The notes under the pieces were generated by a model that saw only the letters and a list, made by a program, of their open reading frames with translations, ran no database searches and was not told the origin of the DNA. Positions 8,428-16,825 of a stretch of 41,138 nt of DNA are shown in pieces (within the stretch, counting starts at the first letter, position 1; each line of letters starts with the position of its first letter). Both the position numbers and the translations under genes were made by a program. The stretch covers positions 1 through 41,138 of the forward strand of contig JADLBD010000073.1 of the NCBI GenBank assembly GCA_020847975.1, in the 5' to 3' direction. Source of the DNA: Bryobacterales bacterium. Its GTDB lineage: Bacteria; Acidobacteriota; Terriglobia; Bryobacterales; Bryobacteraceae.

Positions 8428-9560
8428 GCGATTTTCTGGCGCAGCTTGCGCGTGACGAGAGCGAACACGACCACGGCATACAGCACGAGCAAGGCCATCT
8501 CTCCCCACAGCACCTCGAGGCCGGCGCCCTTCAGAAAGATGCCCTTGAGCAAGGCGACAAAATAACGCGCCGGAACAATACGGCTGAGGAGGCGCGGAAT
8601 GAGCGGCATGCTGTCAATGGAATAAACAAAGCCGGAGAGCAGGAACGCGGGCAGGAAAGAGCTCATCAGTCCCAGTTGATAGGCCTGCAATTGATTGCGT
8701 GTGATGGCGCTCAGCCACAACCCCCAGCAGAGAGCGCCGAACAGGAAGACAAAGGCGCTGACGAACAGAAACACAACGCTGCCGCGCAGCGGCACGTCGA
8801 AAACAAAGACCCCGGCGAGGACGGCGGTAACCGTGTCCGCGAAGCCGAGGACGAAGAAAGCCGAAAGCTTGCCCAGCACCAACTCGGCCGGGCGCAGAGG
8901 CGTCGAGAGTAGCTCCTCCATGGTTCCGTTCTCCCATTCGCGGGCAATCGAGAGGGAGCTGAGCATGGCGGCGATCATCATGAGGATCACCGCGATCAGG
9001 CCCGGGATGATGTAGTTCTTCGACTTGAGTTCGCTGTTGAAGACCACGCGCAGTTGGGCGTCCACGGGCGGCTTGATCTCGCCGGATCCGTTGCGGACCT
9101 GGTAGTCCGTGCGGACTTCGCTCGAGTAGCCCGCGACCATGGCGCGCGCGTAGCCGAGCGCAATGCCGGCGGTGTTCGAATCGCTGCCGTCGAGCAGGAA
9201 CTGGACTGGCGAGGGCTGCGCGCTCGAGAGCTTCCTGCCGAAATCGTGGGGAATCACCAGCACCGCCATGGCCTCGCCGCTGTCGAGGGCAACTTCGGCG
9301 GGGGCGTAGCTGCCGATGTATCCGTTGATGTGAAAGAAGCGTGACCCCTGGAAGCGCGCAATGAGCGTGCGCGACTGCGGCGTCTGGTCCTGATCATAGA
9401 GCAGCAGCGGGATGCGGTCGACATCGAGCGAAAGGGCATAGCCGAACAGCACCAGCAACAGCATGGGAAGGGCGAGCGCCATGCCGAGGCTGAGCGGATC
9501 GCGGCCGATGTGGAGCAATTCCTTACGGGCCATAGCGCGCGTGCGGCGGAGGCTGATCAT
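8424..9560 (-). CDS. ABC-2 type efflux permease (YbhS/YbhR family), first permease
   Basis: This 378-residue protein is paralogous to the next gene. It has an N-terminal cytoplasmic helix with MARKELLHIGRDPLS, a first span (ALALPMLLLVLFGYALSL), an extracytoplasmic domain with FLLDGSDSNTAGIALGYARA, the loop REWENGTMEELLSTPLRPAE, and several C-terminal spans. Two such permeases encoded side by side suggest a heterodimeric channel, as for YbhS and YbhR. The start ATG at 9560 overlaps the stop of the upstream ATPase by 4 bases, and its stop overlaps the next permease by 4 bases. Confidence 0.88.
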   Translation of the reverse strand: MISLRRTRAMARKELLHIGRDPLSLGMALALPMLLLVLFGYALSLDVDRIPLLLYDQDQTPQSRTLIARFQGSRFFHINGYIGSYAPAEVALDSGEAMAVLVIPHDFGRKLSSAQPSPVQFLLDGSDSNTAGIALGYARAMVAGYSSEVRTDYQVRNGSGEIKPPVDAQLRVVFNSELKSKNYIIPGLIAVILMMIAAMLSSLSIAREWENGTMEELLSTPLRPAELVLGKLSAFFVLGFADTVTAVLAGVFVFDVPLRGSVVFLFVSAFVFLFGALCWGLWLSAITRNQLQAYQLGLMSSFLPAFLLSGFVYSIDSMPLIPRLLSRIVPARYFVALLKGIFLKGAGLEVLWGEMALLVLYAVVVFALVTRKLRQKIA

Positions 9561-10354
9561 GCGGCCGCCTCCTCGCGCTCGATCAGCGCCACGAAGACGT
9601 CTTCCATGGAGGGTTCAGGGTTCTCCTCGCTCCGCAGCGTGGCGCACAAATCGTGCGGCGTGCCGAGCGCGATCACGCGCCCCTGAAACATCAGGGCCAC
9701 CCGGTGGCAATACTCGGCTTCTTCCATGTAATGCGTGGTGACGAAGACGGTATGGCCGAGGTGCGAGAGGTCATTGATGAGGTCCCAGAAGCCGCGGCGG
9801 GCGATGGGGTCGACACCGGAGGTCGGCTCATCGAGAAAGATGACCGGCGGCGAGTGGAGGATGGCGCAGCCGAGAGCGAGGCGCTGCTTCCAACCGCCGG
9901 CGAGCAGGCGTGTCATGGTCCCGCGGTTTTCCGCCATCCCGGCCATTTTCAGGGCGTACTCTTTCCGCTCCGCCAGCCGCTCCACCGGCACGCCGTAGAC
10001 GCCGCCGAAGAAATCGAGATTCTCCTCCACCGTGAGATCGTCATAGAGTGAGAACTTCTGCGACATGTAGCCGATGTTGTGCTTGACGCTTTCCGGATCG
10101 GAAGCGACGTCGTGTCCGGCCACGGTGGCCGCGCCGGAACTCGGCGCAAGCAGACCGCAGAGGATGCGGATGGTGGTAGATTTTCCCGCCCCATTCGGAC
10201 CGAGAAACCCGAAGATCTCGCCCTTCTTCACGTTGAGGGTCACGTTATCGACGGCGACGAACCTGCCGAAGGTCTTCGTCAGGTTCCGGATGATGACGGC
10301 CGGCTCATGCTGCGTCACGACGACCCTCCCGGCGGACGGTGGCGATGAAGACAT
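9557..10354 (-). CDS. ABC transporter ATP-binding protein (YbhF C-terminal half-like)
   Basis: This 265-residue nucleotide-binding subunit carries Walker A GPNGAGKST (52-60), a Q-loop region (IGYMSQKFSLYDDLTVEENL), a signature LAGGWKQRL (151-159), and Walker B VIFLDEPTSG (171-180). The signature has Ala where most ABC proteins have Ser, though the following GG is intact. It pairs with the ATPase encoded just upstream. Together they correspond to the two halves of the single fused YbhF ATPase of E. coli. ATG at 10354 gives a 50-base overlap with the upstream gene. A GTG at 10318 would give a 14-base overlap and still leave the whole domain. Confidence 0.9.
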   Translation of the reverse strand: MSSSPPSAGRVVVTQHEPAVIIRNLTKTFGRFVAVDNVTLNVKKGEIFGFLGPNGAGKSTTIRILCGLLAPSSGAATVAGHDVASDPESVKHNIGYMSQKFSLYDDLTVEENLDFFGGVYGVPVERLAERKEYALKMAGMAENRGTMTRLLAGGWKQRLALGCAILHSPPVIFLDEPTSGVDPIARRGFWDLINDLSHLGHTVFVTTHYMEEAEYCHRVALMFQGRVIALGTPHDLCATLRSEENPEPSMEDVFVALIEREEAAA

Positions 10355-11222
10355 CCTCGAGCGAAGGGAGGACAGTGCGCACCTCGGCGTCCGGCAGCGC
10401 GCGGACTATGGAATCGCTGCCGGCGCCCGGCTTGAGGAACACATGGAGCCGGCTGCCGGCGAGCACCACCTCGTCCACCGCGTCCAGCCCGCGGAGCGTT
10501 TCGCGGGCGGTGCGCGCATCTTCGGTCACCAGTTCGTAGCAGGCTTCGGGCAGCGATTTCTTCAGCGCGGAAGGCGTATCGGCAAGAATCAGACGCCCCT
10601 TGTCCATCAGGCCTACCCGGTGGCAGCGTTCGGCCTCGTCCAGGTAGGCTGTAGTCACAAAGACGGTGAGCCCTTCCTTCACGAGGTCATAGAGGATGAC
10701 CCAGAAGTCACGCCGCGAAACAGGGTCCACGCCGTTCGTCGGCTCATCGAGAAAGAGGATCTGCGGCCGGTGCAGCAGGGTGCACATCAGGGCCAGCTTC
10801 TGCTTCATGCCGCCGGAGAGTTTGGCGGCGGGCCGTGACCGGAACGGCTCCATGCGGGTCATGCGGAGCTGTTGTCCCATCAGTTCATCGCGCTCGGAGC
10901 CGCTGACGGCGAACAGGTCGGCGTAGAAGTACAGATTTTCCTCGACGGTGAGATCACCGTACAACCCGAACTTCTGCGCCATATAGCCGATGCGATCCTT
11001 CACCTGCTGCGCGTCGCTCGAGACGTCAAAGCCCGCGATACGGGCGCTCCCCGAGGTGATGTTCATCAGCCCGCAGAGCATCCGCAGCGTGGTGGTTTTC
11101 CCCGCGCCGTCGGGACCCACGAGGCCGAACACCTCTCCCTGGGCAACAGTGAGGTTGAGGTTGTTCACTGCCGTGAGTGCGCCGAACGTCCGCGTGAGGT
11201 TCTCTACTTCGATGACATTCAC
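10305..11222 (-). CDS. ABC transporter ATP-binding protein (YbhF N-terminal half-like)
   Basis: This 305-residue nucleotide-binding subunit has Walker A GPDGAGKT (36-43), the Q-loop stretch IGYMAQKFGLYGDLTVEENL, a canonical signature LSGGMKQKL (135-143), and Walker B ILFLDEPTNG (155-164). The Asp inside Walker A (GPDG) is characteristic of the YbhF-type first domain. About 80 C-terminal residues after the fold resemble the regulatory extension of drug-export ABC proteins. It starts at ATG 11222 in a 4-base overlap with the membrane fusion gene and overlaps the second ATPase by up to 50 bases. The paired ATPases would energise the two ABC-2 permeases. Confidence 0.9.
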   Translation of the reverse strand: MNVIEVENLTRTFGALTAVNNLNLTVAQGEVFGLVGPDGAGKTTTLRMLCGLMNITSGSARIAGFDVSSDAQQVKDRIGYMAQKFGLYGDLTVEENLYFYADLFAVSGSERDELMGQQLRMTRMEPFRSRPAAKLSGGMKQKLALMCTLLHRPQILFLDEPTNGVDPVSRRDFWVILYDLVKEGLTVFVTTAYLDEAERCHRVGLMDKGRLILADTPSALKKSLPEACYELVTEDARTARETLRGLDAVDEVVLAGSRLHVFLKPGAGSDSIVRALPDAEVRTVLPSLEDVFIATVRREGRRDAA

Positions 11223-12394
11223 AGGCCGATCTCCGCGTCTACCGGCATGTTGCCCTTCAGTTCCTGATGAGGATTGTCGACGTCGATCTTGATGCGGTAG
11301 ACCAGCTTCACACGCTCATCCTGGGTCTGGATCTGCTTGGGCGTAAACTCGGCCTCCGAGGCGATGTAGCTGACGGTTCCGATGTAGGTCTTCCCGGGGA
11401 AGGAGTCCGTGGTCAGCTTGACCTTGGCGCCGAGTTTCACGCGCCCGAGGTCCTTCTCACTGATGTAGGCGCGGAGCCAGGGATGGGCGAGGTCGCCGAT
11501 GGTGCACACGGTAGCTCCGGCAGCCACGACCTCGCCGGGTTCAGCCGATTTGACGAGGACGACGCCATCGAGCGGCGAGGTGATGGTGGTGTCATCGAGT
11601 TGAGTATCGATGATGGAGATGCCCGCCTTGGCGCGCTCGATTTCGGCGCGGCGCACGGTGATCTCCTGCTCGCGGCGCTTGAGTTCGATCTGATTGGCCT
11701 GGGAAAGCTGCACAGCGGCCTTGGCGGCCTCGAGTTGCGCGCGGGCAGCGTCGATGGTTTCCTTGCGCGGGCCTTCCTTCACCAGCGCCAGCCGCTCCTG
11801 GGCCTGCCGCAGCGCCTGCGTGGTGCTCTCGAACTTCGCCTTGAACTGGTCATATTGCGCCCGGGAGATATCTTCGTTTCTGAATAGGATCTGGGCGCGG
11901 TCCCAATCGGCCTTGGCCTGATCGTGCCAGGTGGCGGCATCGCGCACCTGCGCCTGGGCGGTCTGGATCTCCTGCGGCCTCGAGCCCGCCAGCAGTTCGG
12001 CGAGCCGCGCTCCGGCATTCTCGACCTCGGCGCGCTTCAGACGCAGGTCGCCCTCCAGGTTCGCCTTCTGCAACTGCACGGCGGTGAAACTCTGCGTCAG
12101 TTGCGCCCGGGCGGATTCGAGCCCCGCCTGCTCGCGTTCCTTCTGGCGCAGTGTCGAGGCCTGGTCAATCCGGGCGATGAGGGCGCCTTTGGCGACTGAC
12201 GAGCCTTCCTCGGCATGTAGCGTCATCAGGCGGCCGGACATCTTGAACGACATGTCCACCTGGGTCAGCTCGATGTTGCCGGAAAGGCGGATGACGTGCG
12301 GGTCTTCTCTCGAGAAGAAGCCGGCGCGGACGAAGCCGGCTCCGGCGGCGGCGATGACCACGATGACGGCGGCGATGCGCGCGAATTTCTTCAT
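11219..12394 (-). CDS. HlyD/YbhG-family membrane fusion protein
   Basis: This periplasmic adaptor links the inner-membrane ABC exporter to the TolC-like channel. The 391-residue protein has an N-terminal membrane anchor (about 5-24), the first half of a biotinyl-lipoyl domain (IRLSGNIELTQVDMSFKMSG, then LHAEEGSSVAKGALIARID), a long alpha-helical hairpin rich in Ala, Gln and Glu (about 80-260), the second lipoyl half (DTTITSPLDGVVLVKSAEPG), and a beta-barrel domain with LRAYISEKDLGRVKLGAKV. All expected parts are present. It lies between tolC and the ATPase genes with 4-base overlaps on both sides. Confidence 0.92.
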   Translation of the reverse strand: MKKFARIAAVIVVIAAAGAGFVRAGFFSREDPHVIRLSGNIELTQVDMSFKMSGRLMTLHAEEGSSVAKGALIARIDQASTLRQKEREQAGLESARAQLTQSFTAVQLQKANLEGDLRLKRAEVENAGARLAELLAGSRPQEIQTAQAQVRDAATWHDQAKADWDRAQILFRNEDISRAQYDQFKAKFESTTQALRQAQERLALVKEGPRKETIDAARAQLEAAKAAVQLSQANQIELKRREQEITVRRAEIERAKAGISIIDTQLDDTTITSPLDGVVLVKSAEPGEVVAAGATVCTIGDLAHPWLRAYISEKDLGRVKLGAKVKLTTDSFPGKTYIGTVSYIASEAEFTPKQIQTQDERVKLVYRIKIDVDNPHQELKGNMPVDAEIGL

Positions 12395-13710
12395 GGCAGA
12401 TACCTTTCCACGGCTCCAATGGCCGTGCCGAGATCGAGCCGCGCCAGATTGTGCTCGAAGAGCGCGGAGATGCGGTTGTCGCGGGCGCGGACGAGGCGCG
12501 TTTGCGCGTCCGTGACCTCGATGGAGTTGGTGACGCCGGCCTTGTAGCGGCGTTCGGCCTGCTCGAGTTCCTTCCCGGCCAGCGTCAGGCCCTCGGTGGC
12601 TGTCTTCACCTGAAGCTCGGCCGAACTGAGATTGTCGAAGGCGACACGCAACTCGAGTTCAAGCTGCTGGCGGAGATCCTTTGTCCGCGTCTTCTCCTGC
12701 CTCCACTGCGAGGCCGATTCGGCACGGCGGGCGTCGCGCCGGCCGCCGTCGAAGATGGGGACCCGTAACGACAGCCCGACGGTGCGCGTGGCGCGCGAGT
12801 TGTCGAATTGCGGACCAATCGATCCGTAGTCGCCGAAGGCCGCCAGCGAAGGGAGCCGCTCCATCTTCGTCGCCGAGTAACTGAGCCGGGCGGCCTGTTC
12901 GCGCTCCTGCTGGGCTTTGAAATCGGGCCGCGTTTTGATGGCGGATTCGAGCGCCTGCGCGAAGCTGATGGGCTCGAAGGGCTGGTAAGAGAGCTTGTCG
13001 GTAAGTTCTACTTTGGTTTCGAGGTTCAGATCGAGGGCGCGGAGCAACTGGAGGTGCGTGCGGGTGCGCTCGTTGCCGGCAATTTGAAGGCGCTGGCGCT
13101 CATTGGCGATCTGCACCTCGGCCCGCGTCACTTCGATGCCCGTCCCGGTGCCCGCCTGCTTTTGTGTTTCGGCCAGCCGGCGGAGCGCCTCGGCCAGATC
13201 GAGATTCGCCTTTGCGGTCTCGACACGGGCATCGGCCTGGAGGGCGGCGAGATAAGCGCGCGCTACCTGGTCAGTGACCGCGTGGCGCGTGTTTTCCTTC
13301 TCGCTGCGCGCGGCATCGGCTCCGGTGCGGGCGGATTGATAGCGGCGGATGGAGCTGAAATCAAAGACGGATTGGGTGATGTTGGCGCGGGAGTCGAGGA
13401 TGGAGAACGGCCCGGCGAAGGTGGAAAAGTGAAAGCCGGGAATCGATGGAAACTGGATGCCGAACGCCGCGAGGTTACGCGTGGCGTCCTGGTAGCTGAG
13501 GGAACTATCGAGGTTCGGGAGCAGGGAGGCGCGCGCTTCCAGCTTTCGCGCATCCGCCTGCTGAACGGCTTCACCGGCAATCTCGACGCGGGTATTGCCT
13601 TCGGGCGACAGCGCGATCTCGATGGCCTTGCGGAGGCTCAACTGCAGGGTCTGCTGAGCGGCCGCAAAAGGGACGGCAACAAGAAAGAGGATGCTCAGGC
13701 GGAATTTCAT
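12391..13710 (-). CDS. tolC: TolC-family outer membrane efflux protein
   Basis: The 439-residue protein has a cleavable signal peptide (MKFRLSILFLVAVPFAAAQQ) and two tandem outer-membrane efflux repeats. The first begins with LSLRKAIEIALSPEGNTRVE and LPNLDSSLSYQ. The second includes AKGNP-like SAIKTRPDFKAQQEREQAAR and RVPIFDGGRRDARR, ending with AGVTNSIEVTDAQTRLVRAR, a usual TolC-family ending. Length fits the family. E. coli ybhGFSR has no dedicated channel gene, so its presence here makes the operon a self-contained tripartite exporter. It overlaps tetR and hlyD by 4 bases each. Confidence 0.93.
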   Translation of the reverse strand: MKFRLSILFLVAVPFAAAQQTLQLSLRKAIEIALSPEGNTRVEIAGEAVQQADARKLEARASLLPNLDSSLSYQDATRNLAAFGIQFPSIPGFHFSTFAGPFSILDSRANITQSVFDFSSIRRYQSARTGADAARSEKENTRHAVTDQVARAYLAALQADARVETAKANLDLAEALRRLAETQKQAGTGTGIEVTRAEVQIANERQRLQIAGNERTRTHLQLLRALDLNLETKVELTDKLSYQPFEPISFAQALESAIKTRPDFKAQQEREQAARLSYSATKMERLPSLAAFGDYGSIGPQFDNSRATRTVGLSLRVPIFDGGRRDARRAESASQWRQEKTRTKDLRQQLELELRVAFDNLSSAELQVKTATEGLTLAGKELEQAERRYKAGVTNSIEVTDAQTRLVRARDNRISALFEHNLARLDLGTAIGAVERYLP

Positions 13711-14345
13711 AAAGTGTTCTCAAAGGCAGGGGACTTCAGGCCAGCGGCGGAAAAGGCGATGAGGTATCCCACGCCCCTCGATGGCTCCAGCGCCGGAAAG
13801 CGGCCCTCCGTAATGTTGTGAAGGGTTTCGGTAGCGGACATCAATTGAGCGAACGCTCCCAGGACAAACTGCATGCGCAGCATCACTTCCTGCTGCGGAA
13901 GGTGCGGAAGGGAACGCCCGAAGGCCTCGGTGAAGCGCTGCACGATGGGCTGCAGATGCCGCTGGAAGATGCGTTTGAAGACCGGCTTCTGCTCCAGGTA
14001 GAGCATGCGGACCATGAGCCGGGGAACCATGCAACCGGCTTCGAGGATGGGACGCAGGAACGCATCGAGGAGGTTTTCGACGGGTACGGGCTTGTCACCA
14101 GCTTCGGATTCGTACCTGGCGAGGAGTTCGAGACGGCGGCGATTGATGGGTGTGGCGCGGCGGGCAACCGTGGCATCGAGGAGAGCTTCCTTGGACTGGA
14201 AATGGTAGTTGACGGCGGCGAGATTGACGCCGGCATGGGCGGTGATCATGCGGAGGGAGGTGGCGTCAAAGCCGTGATCGGCGAAGAGGAGTTCGGCGGC
14301 ATCGAGGATGCGGTCTTTGGTGGAGGGGAGAGGGGCGGGGGACAT
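13707..14345 (-). CDS. TetR-family repressor of the efflux operon (CecR-like)
   Basis: The 212-residue regulator has an N-terminal TetR helix-turn-helix (DRILDAAELLFADHGFDATS, then AGVNLAAVNYHFQSKEALLD, residues about 11-60) and a C-terminal domain of the CecR/DUF1956 sort, with LRPILEAGCMVPRLMVRMLY. As the first gene of an operon that encodes an exporter like YbhGFSR, the position matches E. coli cecR (ybiH). A 10-bp-arm inverted repeat begins 4 bases upstream of its start codon, so the protein probably represses its own operon and may also affect the divergent DUF2157 gene. No Shine-Dalgarno sequence is visible, because the repeat occupies that space. Confidence 0.9.
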   Translation of the reverse strand: MSPAPLPSTKDRILDAAELLFADHGFDATSLRMITAHAGVNLAAVNYHFQSKEALLDATVARRATPINRRRLELLARYESEAGDKPVPVENLLDAFLRPILEAGCMVPRLMVRMLYLEQKPVFKRIFQRHLQPIVQRFTEAFGRSLPHLPQQEVMLRMQFVLGAFAQLMSATETLHNITEGRFPALEPSRGVGYLIAFSAAGLKSPAFENTL

Positions 14346-14349
14346 AATG

Positions 14350-14378
14350 AAACGATCGCACGCTTGAAGCGATCGTTT
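14350..14378. promoter_or_regulatory. Probable TetR operator: 10-bp inverted repeat
   Basis: The arms AAACGATCGC (14350-14359) and GCGATCGTTT (14369-14378) are perfect and separated by 9 bases. The repeat lies between tetR (start 14345) and the divergent DUF2157 gene (start 14417). Size, symmetry and position fit a TetR-family operator. The cognate regulator is inferred from position only. Confidence 0.7.
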
Positions 14379-14416
14379 TAATCATACGACAGTTTTGTTC
14401 TCTCCGCAAGCGAAAA

Positions 14417-15538
14417 ATGCTATTCTGGGCTCCCATGCCTCCTCCCTGGCTCCGCTGGCTCGACCGCTGGCAATCCGCCGGGCTCGTGGACGCCAAAACG
14501 GCCCAGCGTATCCGGGACTATGAACAGTCCGCCGGCGAGGAAGCCGCCCCGCCCTCTCCCGTACGCTCGAGACTCCTTGTCTGGCTGGCCTTGGGGCTGG
14601 GTGGATTGCTGCTCGGAGCAGGCGTGCTGCTTTTTGTCAGCGCGCACTGGGATGAGCTTTCTCCAGCCGCCCGCATGTCGCTGATCGTATTGGCGGTAGC
14701 GGCGTTTCACGGCGGTGGGGTGTGGGCTTCGGAGCGTTTTAGCGGATTGGCAACCACGCTTCACGCCCTGGGAACCATCGCCTGCGGCGGCGGGATCGCC
14801 ATGGCCGGGCAGATTTTCCACATCGAGGAACATTGGCCTACCGGGATTCTGCTGTGGGCGATGGCGGCGTGGGCGGGCGTGTGGTTGCTGCGCGATTGGC
14901 CGCAGGTTGGGATGGCCGCGCTGCTCACTCCCGCGTGGATTGCGTCGGAATGGCAGGTGCGATGGTGGCTTGAAGACGAGGTGATGACGGGATTTCTCCT
15001 GCTGGTTGCTCTCACCTATGTGAGTGCCCAGAAGGGACGTTATGGAAGCATGTGGCGGATTTGCCTGGCGCGCATCGGGACGTACACAGCGCTTCCGCTG
15101 GCTCTGCTGCTGCCGCTGGCGCGCAGCAACCGGGAATGGCACTCGCCGGCAGCACTCGCAGCCTTGCTCCCACCGCTTGTACTGGCTTACGCATTGCGGC
15201 AACAGGCAGCCTGGATGAATGTGATCGCAGCCGTCTGGGTGGGCGGCTACATCTCATTCACCCACATCCAGGGGACGCTGGCATACATTGCATGGGGAGC
15301 ACTCGGGGCGATCCTGATGGCGGCGTGGGGTGTGCGAGAGGGGCGCGTGGAGCGGGTCAACCTGGGGGTGGCGGGATTCGCTTGCGCTGTTCTGGCCTTC
15401 TATTTCTCGAACCTGATGGGCGCGCTAGGCCGGTCGCTGAGCCTGATGGTGCTGGGCATTCTGTTTCTGGCCGGCGGGTGGCAACTCGAGAAACTCCGCC
15501 GCCGCCTGACCGCGCAGGCACGGAGTGTGAAGCCATGA
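14417..15538 (+). CDS. DUF2157 multi-spanning membrane protein
   Basis: The N-terminus (LRWLDRWQSAGLVDAKTAQRIRDYE) is the soluble DUF2157 domain. A first span follows at about residues 54-70 (LLVWLALGLGGLLLGAGVLL) with FVSAHWDELSPAARM, the family's typical connector. Then come about nine more hydrophobic segments to residue 360. The function of the family is unknown. It starts divergently from the efflux operon. ATG at 14417 or at 14435 (MPPPWLRW) are both possible and neither has a strong ribosome site. The stop overlaps the next start as ATGA, which couples it with the GDYXXLXY protein, its usual partner. Confidence 0.82.
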   Translation: MLFWAPMPPPWLRWLDRWQSAGLVDAKTAQRIRDYEQSAGEEAAPPSPVRSRLLVWLALGLGGLLLGAGVLLFVSAHWDELSPAARMSLIVLAVAAFHGGGVWASERFSGLATTLHALGTIACGGGIAMAGQIFHIEEHWPTGILLWAMAAWAGVWLLRDWPQVGMAALLTPAWIASEWQVRWWLEDEVMTGFLLLVALTYVSAQKGRYGSMWRICLARIGTYTALPLALLLPLARSNREWHSPAALAALLPPLVLAYALRQQAAWMNVIAAVWVGGYISFTHIQGTLAYIAWGALGAILMAAWGVREGRVERVNLGVAGFACAVLAFYFSNLMGALGRSLSLMVLGILFLAGGWQLEKLRRRLTAQARSVKP

Positions 15539-16017
15539 CGTCCGCCATGAAGAAGGGAGCGCTGCTGGGGGCTTTCCAGGTGCTGGTGGTGCTTTCGGTG
15601 AGCGGCAGGTATCTTTATGATCGCGCGACCCTTCCGCGGGTTTGGGTGAAGACTGCTCCGGTTGATCCACACCTGCCCATCCGCGGAAGGTACTTGTGCC
15701 TGGGAATCGAGGTGGAAGCGCCTCCCGGGGAGGACTTGGGTGGGTTAGCGAAGCTGTCGGTGGAGAACGGGAAACTGGCCGCGCACCGCAGTACGGACCG
15801 CAAAGGGGTGAGGGTCTGGCTGTTGGGGCCCGGAGGGCACTACCGGTTGGTGGCCCCTCTCGCTTTTTTCCTGCCGCCGGATGTTCCCGACCCATCGCGG
15901 CTGGAACCCGGGGAGGAACTCTGGATCGAGGTTTCGGTATCTGGGAACGGGCCGCCGCGTCCGATGCGGCTCGGCATACGCAAGGGCACAGTACTAAGGC
16001 CGCTCGAGTTCCATTAA
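15535..16017 (+). CDS. GDYXXLXY-type membrane-anchored protein
   Basis: This 160-residue protein has an N-terminal hydrophobic anchor (about 8-25) followed by PVDPHLPIRGRYLCLGIEVE. That stretch matches the GDYXXLXY domain signature with RGRYLCLG in place of GDYVxLxY. The C-terminus GIRKGTVLRPLEF also fits this family. The open frame extends upstream to 15052, but that part overlaps the DUF2157 gene and is shadow. The ATG at 15535 in an ATGA overlap is the natural start. These proteins commonly sit with DUF2157 proteins. No biochemical role is known. Confidence 0.78.
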   Translation: MTSAMKKGALLGAFQVLVVLSVSGRYLYDRATLPRVWVKTAPVDPHLPIRGRYLCLGIEVEAPPGEDLGGLAKLSVENGKLAAHRSTDRKGVRVWLLGPGGHYRLVAPLAFFLPPDVPDPSRLEPGEELWIEVSVSGNGPPRPMRLGIRKGTVLRPLEFH

Positions 16018-16198
16018 CGCACGCCGCTGTGGAATTGAGTGGGCGAAACCTGGTCGCATTCTATATACTATTTTTTCAGTGATTTGCACATCTATGTAAG
16101 CTGATGGGAGAAGCCGGTGTAACAGTTGCGGCTCGTGGTTCACTATCCAGTTGGGTAGAAGAGCTTATTTCACTATGTAAAGGAAGCCAGCGACACTG
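16018..16198 (+). other. Intergenic region upstream of the CHAT module
   Basis: This 181-base spacer is AT-richer than its surroundings and holds a -10-like TATACT at 16064-16069, but no good -35 hexamer at normal spacing. It probably carries the promoter of the following operon. No RNA gene or strong hairpin was recognised. Confidence 0.35.
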
Positions 16199-16825
16199 AT
16201 GACCCATACCGAAGCGGAAGCGCTCGGAGCTGTCGAAAAGTACCTCCTGAACGAATTGTCGCCTGATCAGCGCGACGAGTTTGAAGAGCACTATTTTACC
16301 TGCCGGCAATGCGCCGCGGACGTGGAGGTGTTGTCCGACACGGTTGAGGTGATCCGCAAAGGGATAGCCGGTGAGGCGCCGAAACCGCCGGGCGGGATAT
16401 GGCGCCTGCTCGAGCGGCCTTTGGCGGCGAGAATCAGCTACCTGTGTACACTGGCGCTCGCCGGGGTTTTGGTTTACCAGCACACGGTGACGCTGCCGCA
16501 ATTGAGGGCGGAACTCGAGCGTCCGCAGGCGGTAATGAGGCTGGAGCCGAACGTGCAGCGGCGTGGAATGGGCGGCTGTTCCGCATCCTACGAGATGCCG
16601 GTCCGTTTCCAGCAGGGCTTTGCATCGTACCGCATTGATTTCAGAGGCGAGACCGGACAAGTGCTCCAGCAGCAGTCCTTAACCGCGCAGCAGGCGGAAG
16701 CAACGGAAGCACTGATCTGGCCAAACCGCCGGAAGTTGCATGGGAAAGTCCAGGTACAGGTGTACGGGCTGAACGCAGGGTTCACGCCGCAGCACCTGGA
16801 AGACGTTACATTTTACATCCCATGA
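16199..16825 (+). CDS. Anti-sigma-factor-like membrane protein with a zf-HC2 zinc finger
   Basis: The 208-residue protein starts with a zf-HC2 domain: EKYLLNELSPDQRDEFEEHY followed by FTCRQCAADVE, with His31, Cys35 and Cys38 as the HxxxCxxC zinc site. One membrane span follows at about 77-95. The remaining 110 residues should be outside the cytoplasm. This is the layout of ZAS-type anti-sigma factors, which hold an ECF sigma factor at the membrane until cleaved or changed. No sigma gene is adjacent, so the partner is unknown. It is the first gene of a module with an unknown protein and a TPR-CHAT lipoprotein. Its stop overlaps the next start as ATGA. Confidence 0.78.
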   Translation: MTHTEAEALGAVEKYLLNELSPDQRDEFEEHYFTCRQCAADVEVLSDTVEVIRKGIAGEAPKPPGGIWRLLERPLAARISYLCTLALAGVLVYQHTVTLPQLRAELERPQAVMRLEPNVQRRGMGGCSASYEMPVRFQQGFASYRIDFRGETGQVLQQQSLTAQQAEATEALIWPNRRKLHGKVQVQVYGLNAGFTPQHLEDVTFYIP

